A stretch of 64,000 nt of DNA from an uncultured Aquimarina sp. (lineage in GTDB: Bacteria; Bacteroidota; Bacteroidia; Flavobacteriales; Flavobacteriaceae). The stretch's first letter is position 1. Each line of letters opens with the position of its first letter. Location: assembly GCF_947496855.1 (NCBI RefSeq), contig NZ_CANMED010000007.1, forward strand, positions 310,001-374,000, given 5' to 3'. Made by a program: the position numbers and the translations under genes. The notes beneath the pieces are model-generated. The model was not told where the DNA came from. It searched no databases and saw only the letters and a list, made by a program, of their open reading frames with translations. Shown piece after piece: positions 49,785 through 59,283 of this stretch.

Positions 49785-50819
49785 TTGATGGGTTTTAAAA
49801 AAAGAAGAGTAAAACTTGAAGATATTGCAAGAAAGCTTAACATTTCTATTGCAACTGTATCTCGTGCTTTAGATGAAAACCCAAGAGTAAAACCAAGCAC
49901 TCGGGAAAAAGTATTCAATACTGCAAAGACGATGGGATATATGCCTAATCAAATTGCTAAAAGCCTTAGTTCAGGGAAAACGAATATTATTGGAGTTCTG
50001 ATACCTAGATATGATGAGCCTTTTTTTATTGAAGTATGCAGAGGGATTGATCAATATGCTAGAAATCATAATTATAAAATACTTATTAGTTCCTCCAGAA
50101 ATTCATATGAATTTGAAAAAGAAAACTTAATTTCTTTTGAAAAAGGTTTAGTAGATGGTATTATATTATCTCCCACACATGAAACTGAAAATGTAGCTCA
50201 CCTAAATGATTTGATTAGTAAAGGAATGCCAATAGTATTATTTGATAATATAAGAGAACAAGTTTCAGGAGCTGATCATGTAATGATAGATGACAAAAAA
50301 GCTTCTTTTGCAGCCGTAGAATTCCTAATAAAAAAAGGAAAGAAAAAAATTGCTTTCATCGGAGGGATAAAAGAAAAAAAGGTGTTCCAAGATCGATATA
50401 AAGGTTTTATTGCAGCATTAACCGAATACCACATTCCTGTTCACCAAGAACTAATTTTGCACTGTAATTCTCTTCATCGAGAATTTGAAGATAAAGAAAT
50501 CCTTGATTTTTTCAAAAGTTTATCTACTCCTCCTGATGCAGTTTTTGCCTGTACTGATAATTACGGTTTATTAACTATGAAAACTCTACTAAAAACAGGT
50601 AAAAAAATACCTGAAGAAGTTTCCGTAATAGGCTTTGGAGATTTAGGCCTAGGGGAAATATTTGTCCCAACGTTAACCTGTATATCCCAACCAAGTTTTG
50701 AAATGGGTCAAAAAGCAGCGGAACTTCTTATCAATCAACTTAATGAGCCTGATGAAATGGACCATAAGAAAACAATAGTCCAATTAGAAACTCAACTAAC
50801 TGAAAGAGAAAGTACTTAA
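49785..50819 (+). CDS. LacI family transcriptional regulator
   Basis: 344 aa; VKLEDIARKLNISIATVSRALDENPRVKPSTREKVFNTAKTMGYMPNQIAKSLSSGKTNIIGVLIP. Confidence 0.96.
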   Translation: MMGFKKRRVKLEDIARKLNISIATVSRALDENPRVKPSTREKVFNTAKTMGYMPNQIAKSLSSGKTNIIGVLIPRYDEPFFIEVCRGIDQYARNHNYKILISSSRNSYEFEKENLISFEKGLVDGIILSPTHETENVAHLNDLISKGMPIVLFDNIREQVSGADHVMIDDKKASFAAVEFLIKKGKKKIAFIGGIKEKKVFQDRYKGFIAALTEYHIPVHQELILHCNSLHREFEDKEILDFFKSLSTPPDAVFACTDNYGLLTMKTLLKTGKKIPEEVSVIGFGDLGLGEIFVPTLTCISQPSFEMGQKAAELLINQLNEPDEMDHKKTIVQLETQLTEREST

Positions 50820-50885
50820 GACGTTCTGCGCAAGAAAAGTATTGATTAATTATAAGAGATGTTTTGGTTTTTCAGAAAAAATCAC

Positions 50886-50903
50886 AATACAAACGGTTGT
50901 ATT
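50886..50903. promoter_or_regulatory. LacI-family operator AATACAAACGGTTGTATT upstream of GH65
   Basis: Differs at one base from the perfect palindrome at 49715-49732; about 90 nt upstream of the GH65 ATG. Confidence 0.72.
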
Positions 50904-50994
50904 ATTATATCAACTTATTTTATTACAGTTTTCAAAATTTGTTTAGTAAATTGTTTTGTGTATTCATTCTTATACTTCACAAAATCATCTTCTT

Positions 50995-53046
50995 ATGTCA
51001 TTTAAGATTACCAAAAATTTTCGTTTCCTTATTTTATTAAACCTTTTTGTTATTACCTCTGCGCTTTCACAAGAAAGCGGATGGGTCTTATCTACTACTG
51101 AAAGTCAAAATTACACCGGTATTGTAACCGCTAATGGAAGAATTGGCATTCTTCCATCTTCTAATATTTTAGAAACTGATAAAATCATTCTAAACAATGT
51201 TTATGACAAAGAATCTCCTCTTGGTGTTAGCAGAATACTTTTGGGAATGAACTTTGGAAATCTTGATCTGTATATAAACAATACTAAGCTAAGAAATGAA
51301 AATATTAGTAACTGGAAGCAGACATTGAATATGAAAGAAGCCAGTTTTACAACAACATTCAACTATAATTCTATTGCAGAAATCTCATATACCGTATATG
51401 CGCTTCGAAATGTACCTTATTCAGGATATTTTGATTTCGAAATAAAGGCTTCTAAGGATATTGACCTTAAAGTAGTTGGAAAAATTCAAACTCCAAAAGA
51501 ATACCTTACTCCATTGAGCACTTTTAGAATATTGAAAGATGCAGAAACGACAATGCCCATTCTTCAAACAGTTGCAAAAAGTAGATTAGGTAAACACACC
51601 GTTGGTACGTCTGCTACTTTTATATGGCATGATATTAATTCTGGAAAAGAAAATCAACGTCCCAAACTAACGCACCATAAAATTTCTGAGTATAACAATC
51701 ATTTATCTTTTGAAAAAAAAGTAAAAAAAGGAGAACATTATAAATTTGCATGGACTGCTGCCCAATGTTCTACTCAGGATTTTTTTGATCCCCAAAACGA
51801 AAGTGAGCGTTTTGTTATTTTCAACTTACTAACTCCCCAAAATGACTTACTCAATCAACATAAAGGTTTATGGGAAAATCTTTGGAAAGGGGACATTATT
51901 ATAGATGGGGATCTGCAATCCCAATTGGATGTAAGATTGGCACTATATCATCTTTATGCATTTTCAAGAGGCGATTCTAATCTTAGTATTGCGCCAATGG
52001 GCTTAAGCTCACAGGGTTATAACGGACATATTTTCTGGGATACTGAGCTATGGATGTATCCTCCATTATTAGTATTGAATCAGGATATTGCTCGTTCTCT
52101 GGTTAACTACAGATCAGATAGACTAGAAATAGCAAAAAGAAAAGCTGTTAATTTTGGGTATAAAGGAGCTATGTTTCCTTGGGAAAGTGATGATACAGGA
52201 GAAGAAGCGACTCCTCCTTGGGCTCTAACGGGAACTTTTGAACATCACATCACTGCAGATGTAGGTATCGCTTTCTGGAATTATTATAGAGTGACTAAGG
52301 ATAAAAAATGGCTTCAGGAACGTGGTTATCCTTTATTAAAAGAAGTAGCAGATTACTGGATAAGTCGAACCACAAGAAACTCTGATGGATCTTATTCTAT
52401 TAAAAACGTAGTAGGAGCCAATGAATTTGCTTCTAATATAGATGATAATGCTTTCACCAATGGATCCGCCATCACCTGTTTAAGATATGCTTCTCTTGCT
52501 GCTACTGAAATTGGGCTTACACCAGATAAAATTTGGAAAGAAGTATCTAATAAAATAATTATCCACAAGTTTGAGGATGGCACTACCAAAGAGCATAGTA
52601 AATACGATGGCGATCAAATAAAACAAGCAGACGTAAACCTATTAGCTTACCCTCTTGATATCGTTTCTGATCAAAAAACAATCCTTAAAGATTTATCCTA
52701 CTACGAACCTAAACTAGCTGAAGAAGGTCCTGCTATGGCACAAAGTGTATTTGCAGTTATTTATGCCAGATTAGGAGATGCTGAAAATGCTTTCAGACTT
52801 TTCAAAAGAAGTTATGAGCCTAATAAAAGACCTCCTTTTGGAGCACTTGCTGAAGCCGCAACAAGTAATAATCCATATTTCGCAACAGGAGCTGGTGGTA
52901 TGTTACAAACGGTCATTTTTGGATTTGCAGGATTGCACATTACCGATGACGGCATTATTCAAAAAAATCCAGTTTTACCATCAGGCTGGAAAAAATTAAC
53001 TATTACTGGAGTCGGCCTTAAAATGAAAACCTTTGTAATTGAATAA
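50995..53046 (+). CDS. GH65 family glycoside hydrolase (exported)
   Basis: ATG 50995 preferred over the upstream TTG-type start at 50956 (gives MSFKITKNFRFLILLNLFVITSALSQESGW signal peptide); GYNGHIFWDTELWMYPPLLVLNQDIARSLVNYRSDRLEIAKRKAVNFGYKGAMFPWES...NVVGANEFASNIDDNAFTNGSA...GAGGMLQTVIFGFAGL, GH65-like. Confidence 0.85.
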   Translation: MSFKITKNFRFLILLNLFVITSALSQESGWVLSTTESQNYTGIVTANGRIGILPSSNILETDKIILNNVYDKESPLGVSRILLGMNFGNLDLYINNTKLRNENISNWKQTLNMKEASFTTTFNYNSIAEISYTVYALRNVPYSGYFDFEIKASKDIDLKVVGKIQTPKEYLTPLSTFRILKDAETTMPILQTVAKSRLGKHTVGTSATFIWHDINSGKENQRPKLTHHKISEYNNHLSFEKKVKKGEHYKFAWTAAQCSTQDFFDPQNESERFVIFNLLTPQNDLLNQHKGLWENLWKGDIIIDGDLQSQLDVRLALYHLYAFSRGDSNLSIAPMGLSSQGYNGHIFWDTELWMYPPLLVLNQDIARSLVNYRSDRLEIAKRKAVNFGYKGAMFPWESDDTGEEATPPWALTGTFEHHITADVGIAFWNYYRVTKDKKWLQERGYPLLKEVADYWISRTTRNSDGSYSIKNVVGANEFASNIDDNAFTNGSAITCLRYASLAATEIGLTPDKIWKEVSNKIIIHKFEDGTTKEHSKYDGDQIKQADVNLLAYPLDIVSDQKTILKDLSYYEPKLAEEGPAMAQSVFAVIYARLGDAENAFRLFKRSYEPNKRPPFGALAEAATSNNPYFATGAGGMLQTVIFGFAGLHITDDGIIQKNPVLPSGWKKLTITGVGLKMKTFVIE

Positions 53047-53047
53047 A

Positions 53048-54061
53048 TTAATTGGTGGAATCTCTAAGTATTAAAGAAGTTTTCACAATCTCAGTATTTG
53101 TTTGATAATTATTCTCTGATGTATTGGATATTCGGTCAAGCAACATTTTTGCTGCTTTGGTGCCCAACTCTTCTGCATGTTGAGAAACAATAGTTAATTT
53201 GGGGTATGAATGCTTGGACAATATTCCATCTGTAAAACCAATTACAGAAATCTCTTTTGGTATTTTGTATCCCAACTTATTTGACATATTTATTGCAACG
53301 GCTGCCGCAGTCTCATCCAAACCAAGTACTGCATCTATTTTGTTATTTTTAATAAAAAACTCTATCTCTTTTTCTTCAGTTTCAATATTTTTTATAGGCA
53401 GTTCTATTAAGGTTACTCCATCATTTGATGCAACCTCTTCTCGAGCTCCTTCTAACCTTAATTTACCTACACTAAGATCAAAAATAGTAGAAATCACTGC
53501 TATTTTTTTACATCCAGTTTTTATCAAATGCTGGATAGCCGTTTTTGACGCATGTTTATCGTCAACAATTACTTTATCACAATCTATTTCTTCGCTTACC
53601 CTATCAAACATTACCAAAGGCACATTGTCTCTTTTTAGGTCTTTAAAATGGTCTAGCTTATTAAGCATTTGTGTTTCTTTACTCAACGCAAGAATAAATC
53701 CATCTACACTACTATAATTAAGCATTTCTACATATTCTACTTCTTTTTTATAAGATTCGTTGGTTATACAGGTAACGATTTTATATCCGTTTTTAGAAGC
53801 TTCTTGCTCAATACCGTATAACACTTTTGCATAAAAATGATTTAAAATTTCTGGCAGTAAAACCCCTATGGTATTTGTTTTATTACTTTTTAAACTTACT
53901 GCTAATGCATTAGGCTTATAATTATAAAAATTAGCTAATTCATGAACTCTATTAATGGTTTTCTGACTTATTTCCGAATCATTCTTTAATGATTTAGAAA
54001 CTGTAGAAATGGACAGGTTCAATTCTTTTGCAAGCTGTTTTAGGGTAACCTTTTTCCTCAT
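53048..54061 (-). CDS. LacI family transcriptional regulator (second copy)
   Basis: 337 aa; VTLKQLAKELNLSISTVSKSLKNDSEISQKTINRVHELANFYNYKPNALAVSLKSNKTNTIGVLLPE. Confidence 0.96.
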   Translation of the reverse strand: MRKKVTLKQLAKELNLSISTVSKSLKNDSEISQKTINRVHELANFYNYKPNALAVSLKSNKTNTIGVLLPEILNHFYAKVLYGIEQEASKNGYKIVTCITNESYKKEVEYVEMLNYSSVDGFILALSKETQMLNKLDHFKDLKRDNVPLVMFDRVSEEIDCDKVIVDDKHASKTAIQHLIKTGCKKIAVISTIFDLSVGKLRLEGAREEVASNDGVTLIELPIKNIETEEKEIEFFIKNNKIDAVLGLDETAAAVAINMSNKLGYKIPKEISVIGFTDGILSKHSYPKLTIVSQHAEELGTKAAKMLLDRISNTSENNYQTNTEIVKTSLILRDSTN

Positions 54062-54082
54062 GACCTTACTATTAGAAATTTC

Positions 54083-56869
54083 TTATTTTAGACTTATAAG
54101 AATATTAGTCAAATTATCTTTGGAGCCTAAATTAAGCTTTTTTCTTAATCTATGCCTGCTAACATCAACACTTTGTGAACTTATTCCTAATAGTGGAGCT
54201 ATTTCTTTTGAAGAAAGATTCATTTTAAGGTATGCACATAACCTTAAATCCTTAGAAGTAAGGTTAGGGTAGTTTTTAGAAAGTTTTTCATAAAATTCTT
54301 GATGTGACTTATCAAAATTAATTTCAAACAACTTACTTTCTTTATCTGTAATATAATAATCAACCAATCTTACCAATTCGTTATAGCTATTAGTAGGTAG
54401 TTTCTGAGCAGAAGCATCTTGTACTTTGACAATTTTATCCTTTATTTTCTTAAGAATCTTATTTTTATTTAAATTAACATAAGCGATCTGAGTAAGCTCT
54501 CTACTTTTGGCCTTTATTTCATCATGTAATTTAGAATTATTAAGCTCAATAATTTTATGTTCCTGTTCTAATTTTTGAGCTCTATGCTCTTCCTCTTGTT
54601 TTTGAAGTTTTTCTGCTTTCTGTTCTAACAAAATTCGTTCTTGCTTCTTCATTTTATATCGATTAATTCCGATTACCGAAATAATCAACAATAACAATAG
54701 TAGCAGATACAAAACATACGCCCAATGTGTTCTATAAATAGGAGGTTTTATGCTGAAATCAAAAGTGCTTTCTCTAAAATCACCATTGTATTTAGCTCTT
54801 ATTTTAAACGTATATTCACCTTCTTTTAGATTAAACAAAGTTTGCTCGGTTGCCATAGTTTTTTCACTCCATTCATTGTCATTTAAACGGGTTTGATATA
54901 CTATTTCCTGACCATATATAGGTAGTGCATAATTAATCTTAAGGTCGTTATCCGAAAATGGTATTTCGGAATCAAAGACATATGATTTCCCACTATTCAC
55001 CGAAACGAAATTTCTGATTAACACATCACTTTCAATATTTCTAGCTATCGTTTTTTTACCTTTAGAATACATGGCATAACCATTAAAAACAGGAATAATT
55101 TTATTCTCTCCACTCAATGAAAAAACATTAAGAACATCAGGTATCAACTGGTCCTTTAACTCAGGCAATGCTGTAAGACCATCTTGGTACTGTACAACGA
55201 CTTTATCATTATCCACATACCAGGTTTCATCATCTCTTTTAAGTATTCTGGGAGCATATCCTTTAGTTAAACCAATTTCAGACTTTGTAAAAGTGTTTTT
55301 ATCACTAGAGTATGTATACGAATGGAAATTTGATGTTATAACAATCTTATTTTCAACTTTTGAAAGCGATATTCTTTTTCCGTCAAAATCACTTACTGGA
55401 TAAAACGCAAGGTTTTTTAATTCTTTACTATCGTAATCCAAACGATACTTGAACACACCATCAGTTCCAAGAGCCACCCAAAGATTGTTTTCTTCATCAA
55501 CTTCCAAATATCTCCCTGATTTTTCAAAACCTTTTAATTTATACCCTTCCCATTCGTTATCTTTTCTTTGATATAAGGAAATTCCATTATAATTTCCGGA
55601 AACAATTACATTATCAAGTCCTGGAACTTCATACTTACGAAAATTCCAAGCACCCAAATCTTCTCCCATTCTTGTTAAAACTCTTCCATTTAAAGCATAA
55701 GCACCTTTATCGTGTCCAACATAAATTTCGTTTCCAACTCTTTCTATATTCCATACCTGTCCGTTAAGTAATAATTCTAAATCGTCATTAGAATTTCCTG
55801 AGACATTATCCGTAACATATAGTCCCTGATTCGTTCCTAAATAAGTTAGATTTTGTTCTTTAACAACAGCATAAGTTGATCCTAGGTCTCCATAATAATC
55901 ATAATAATAAGTAAGAGGAGAGTTCAATTTTACGTAATCTACTCCATAGTCTAACGCTAGCCAAAGATTATCCTCGTCATCTTGATATATAGAAAGTATG
56001 GTGTTATTTTGTAACCCATTTCGCTTATTTATATTATTTGTTTCTCCTGTTTTAAGATCTATGATGTATAGGCCATTAGAGACCGTTCCAAGTGCTATTC
56101 TATTATCACTAAGTTTTAGAAAAGAAAAGATCTGAGCTTTCTCTATATTATCAGATACTGAAAAGTTAAGAGGAATCAAACTATCTCCAATAAGTTTATA
56201 CAACCCTTTGGTATCTGTAATAACAATTAGATCTTCATCAACTTTCGTAACCCCAATAATATTCTCATTTAAACTAGAATCGCTAATTACTGGGATTAGG
56301 TTCGTTTCTTGTAATCTAAAAACTCCATACTTAAGATCGTTTACATATATTTGATCATCTACCTTGTAACTCCATTTGAAGCGATAAGGAGCTGGTATTT
56401 TAGTAATGATATTATCTTGATTAACATATAAATTCCTGAAGGTTTGAAAAATAATCTCATTATTAATAAAATGAGTCCTCCAATATTCTTCAATATCGGC
56501 TACCACATCTTTTTTACTATTCCTTAATGGCTGCAAATTATAGTTATCGTAACCATTTTTTATTAACATACCATGATGCCCATCCGCACCAAAATAAATT
56601 GTATCCTTATTCTTAACAAGTAAACTTCTATTGACCATTTCGGAATTAGTAGCTACAGAAGACCAATCAGTCCCATCAAATATCAAAACCTGATGCCCAT
56701 TTGCTATATAAATCAGACCATTCTCATCCTGCTGAATATCCCAAGACTGAGCATTAAACCCCATATTTTTAGTATCATAGTGGGTAATTTTAGGAAGTGT
56801 CTTATTCTTTATAGATTGGGAATAAACCGAAAAGGATAAACAACAAAGTATAATAAAAAAACGATACAT
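54083..56869 (-). CDS. Membrane-bound sensor-regulator: periplasmic propeller, Y_Y_Y-like domain, TM, coiled coil, LuxR-type HTH
   Basis: 928 aa; signal peptide; GLQNNTILSIYQDDEDNLWLALDYGVDYVKL (Reg_prop-like); TLFNLKEGEYTFKIRAKYNGDF (Y_Y_Y-like); TM YVLYLLLLLLLIISVIGI; YPNLTSKDLRLCAYLKMNLSSKEIAPLLGISSQSVDVSRHRLRKKLNL (LuxR HTH). No histidine kinase or receiver motifs seen. Confidence 0.88.
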   Translation of the reverse strand: MYRFFIILCCLSFSVYSQSIKNKTLPKITHYDTKNMGFNAQSWDIQQDENGLIYIANGHQVLIFDGTDWSSVATNSEMVNRSLLVKNKDTIYFGADGHHGMLIKNGYDNYNLQPLRNSKKDVVADIEEYWRTHFINNEIIFQTFRNLYVNQDNIITKIPAPYRFKWSYKVDDQIYVNDLKYGVFRLQETNLIPVISDSSLNENIIGVTKVDEDLIVITDTKGLYKLIGDSLIPLNFSVSDNIEKAQIFSFLKLSDNRIALGTVSNGLYIIDLKTGETNNINKRNGLQNNTILSIYQDDEDNLWLALDYGVDYVKLNSPLTYYYDYYGDLGSTYAVVKEQNLTYLGTNQGLYVTDNVSGNSNDDLELLLNGQVWNIERVGNEIYVGHDKGAYALNGRVLTRMGEDLGAWNFRKYEVPGLDNVIVSGNYNGISLYQRKDNEWEGYKLKGFEKSGRYLEVDEENNLWVALGTDGVFKYRLDYDSKELKNLAFYPVSDFDGKRISLSKVENKIVITSNFHSYTYSSDKNTFTKSEIGLTKGYAPRILKRDDETWYVDNDKVVVQYQDGLTALPELKDQLIPDVLNVFSLSGENKIIPVFNGYAMYSKGKKTIARNIESDVLIRNFVSVNSGKSYVFDSEIPFSDNDLKINYALPIYGQEIVYQTRLNDNEWSEKTMATEQTLFNLKEGEYTFKIRAKYNGDFRESTFDFSIKPPIYRTHWAYVLYLLLLLLLIISVIGINRYKMKKQERILLEQKAEKLQKQEEEHRAQKLEQEHKIIELNNSKLHDEIKAKSRELTQIAYVNLNKNKILKKIKDKIVKVQDASAQKLPTNSYNELVRLVDYYITDKESKLFEINFDKSHQEFYEKLSKNYPNLTSKDLRLCAYLKMNLSSKEIAPLLGISSQSVDVSRHRLRKKLNLGSKDNLTNILISLK

Positions 56870-57005
56870 TCGATGAGTTTTTACATAAGTAAGCTTATCA
56901 AATATACCATTAAAATCTTAACACATTTTACAAACTACTTGCTTATAAAACATTAATAAGTCATCAATGCTAATTGACAAAAGACAGACACTAAGTCTAG
57001 CTAGT

Positions 57006-59282
57006 TTATTTAAGCTTAATTTTTTTCTTCAAATCTCCAATACTAATTTCGAAATCACCAGGTTCTGCTACTGTTTCTAAATTTTCATTAACAAAGGATA
57101 ATTCATCTTTTGTGATCGTAAATGAAACCTTTTTAGATCCTCCTTTGTCCAATGTTATCTTATCATATCCTTTCAGTGCACGAACTTCTGGTGTAATACT
57201 AGCATACAGATCACTTACAAAAAGTAACACCGCTTCTTTTCCTTTTCTACTTCCAGTATTAGTAACAGTTACAGAAACCTCAATCGAACCATCTTGATTC
57301 ATTTCAGTTGTGCTTATCGATAAATCACTATACTCAAAGCTAGTATAGGATAACCCATCACCAAATTCATATTGCTGGTCGTAGTCTGACTCATAATAAT
57401 TTGGAACAGCAATATTATCAGAATGCTTATGATTATAATTCACAAAAGCATGTGGGTGTTTCGGGTAATTAATTGGTAATCTCCCTGATGGGTTTTCTAT
57501 TCCAAATAGTAAGTCCGATAGAGCATCTGCTCCATAATTACCCGGCAAATACCCCATAAAAACAGCATCTACCAACGGTTCTATTTCGTTAAAAATAACA
57601 GGCCTTCCTTCCAATAAAACAAGTATTATTGTTTTTCCAGTTTTAGACAGTGCTTTTGCCAAATCGATCTGATCCTTTGGCAATAGAATTGAATTTGTGT
57701 TTCCAGGTGTTTCTGTGTATGAGTTTTCGCCTAAGCATAATACGATTACATCGCTTTGTTTTGCAGCTTTCACCGCTGCATTAATATTATTTTCACCTTC
57801 AAAAGAAACTCCTTGCACAAAAATTGAATTTCCTTTTTTAGCAAAAGCCTCCACAATTGTATTCTTATCAGCTGCATAGGTATCTGCTTCACTCCCTTGC
57901 CAATTGTAGGACCAACCACCATTAAGAGGTCTCATAGAGCTAGCCGTGGGGCCTGTGACTAATACTTTAACACCATCTGCAAGTGGTAAGATATTATCTT
58001 TGTTTTTTAATAATGTAAAAGATTCTACTGCTGCTTTTTTACTCACTGCTGCAAATTTATCCGATCCAAAATCAGGATAGTTCTTTGGATCTGTAACCGG
58101 GTTTTCAAATAACCCTAATTGCATTTTAACTTTTAAAATTCTAGAAACTGCACTATTGATTCTTTCTTCAGAAACACTTCCTTCTTTTACCAGTTCTACC
58201 AATAATTCTGTGAATTCAAAATCATGCGGAACCATACTCATATCTATTCCTGCATTAACAGACATTTTAATTGCATCTTTGATAGTTTCAGCTACTTTAT
58301 GTCTTGTATGGAGGTAATTTATATCTGCCCAATCTGTAACTGCTATGCCACCAAAACCTAATTCGTCTCTTAATATATCTGTTAGCAAAAACTTACTGGC
58401 GTGCACAGGGACCCCATTAATCTCTCCAGAATTAATCATTAACGTTACAGACCCTGCATCTACGGCTTCTTTAAATGCTGGTAAAAAGTACTGTCTTAAT
58501 TCTCTCTCCGGGATCCATGCAGGTGTACGATCTTTACCAGAAAGAGGAACACTATAGCCCAAATAGTGTTTCATACATGAAGCAACTGTATTCGGATCTC
58601 CCAATGTCCCCTGATATCCTTCTACCATGGCAACACCCATTGTTTTCCCTAAATACACATCTTCTCCAAATGTTTCCCATAATCTTGGCCATAATGGATT
58701 TCTTCCTAAACCTAAAACAGGAGAAAAATTCCAGGGAATTGAAGAAGCTCTGGTTTCATAGGCAGAAATTTTTGCTACTTCTTTTACCAAATCTTTATTA
58801 AAAGTTGCAGCTAATCCTATTTGTTGTGGAAATAAGGTAGCTCCAATTGTATAGTTTACTCCATGGATAGCATCAATTCCATAAATAATCGGAATCTGTC
58901 TTGGCGTTTTTGCTGCTTCATCTTGAAAGGTTTTAATAGTTTTATACCAATCCTGTCTAGACAAAGGTATTCCTGGAGTATTCAATATTGAGCCAACCTT
59001 ATACGTATGAATAGCTTTATAAACCAATGCAGAGTCTAATTCGTAAGGTTGTGATGAGCTATATTGATTATCGCCTTTTGTGATAACATCAAGCGTAATC
59101 TGTGTCATCTGACCAACCTTTTCTTCTAGAGTCATTTTAGAAAGTACGGCTGCCACTTCTTTATCAAATTCTGTGCTTACAGTTGGTTTTTCTGACATTG
59201 GTTTTCCATCATCTTTATTTGATTCTGAATTACAACTTACAACAATTAGAACCAATAATATTATATATAATTTTTGCATCAT
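57006..59282 (-). CDS. GH3 family beta-glycosidase lipoprotein
   Basis: ORF track starts at 59312, but the ATG at 59282 gives MMQKLYIILLVLIVVSCNSESNK (lipoprotein) and removes a 29-nt overlap with the upstream GH3; LGLGRNPLWPRLWETFGEDVYLG, GGIAVTDWADI, QQYEFGDGLSYTSFEY. Confidence 0.92.
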   Translation of the reverse strand: MMQKLYIILLVLIVVSCNSESNKDDGKPMSEKPTVSTEFDKEVAAVLSKMTLEEKVGQMTQITLDVITKGDNQYSSSQPYELDSALVYKAIHTYKVGSILNTPGIPLSRQDWYKTIKTFQDEAAKTPRQIPIIYGIDAIHGVNYTIGATLFPQQIGLAATFNKDLVKEVAKISAYETRASSIPWNFSPVLGLGRNPLWPRLWETFGEDVYLGKTMGVAMVEGYQGTLGDPNTVASCMKHYLGYSVPLSGKDRTPAWIPERELRQYFLPAFKEAVDAGSVTLMINSGEINGVPVHASKFLLTDILRDELGFGGIAVTDWADINYLHTRHKVAETIKDAIKMSVNAGIDMSMVPHDFEFTELLVELVKEGSVSEERINSAVSRILKVKMQLGLFENPVTDPKNYPDFGSDKFAAVSKKAAVESFTLLKNKDNILPLADGVKVLVTGPTASSMRPLNGGWSYNWQGSEADTYAADKNTIVEAFAKKGNSIFVQGVSFEGENNINAAVKAAKQSDVIVLCLGENSYTETPGNTNSILLPKDQIDLAKALSKTGKTIILVLLEGRPVIFNEIEPLVDAVFMGYLPGNYGADALSDLLFGIENPSGRLPINYPKHPHAFVNYNHKHSDNIAVPNYYESDYDQQYEFGDGLSYTSFEYSDLSISTTEMNQDGSIEVSVTVTNTGSRKGKEAVLLFVSDLYASITPEVRALKGYDKITLDKGGSKKVSFTITKDELSFVNENLETVAEPGDFEISIGDLKKKIKLK

Positions 59283-59283
59283 T

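Noticed and set aside
53199-53717. 172-aa plus-strand ORF
   Set aside because: Antisense to the second LacI regulator; shadow ORF rich in Ser/Leu/Ile.
58475-58801. 108-aa plus-strand ORF
   Set aside because: Antisense to the GH3 lipoprotein gene; no protein-family features.
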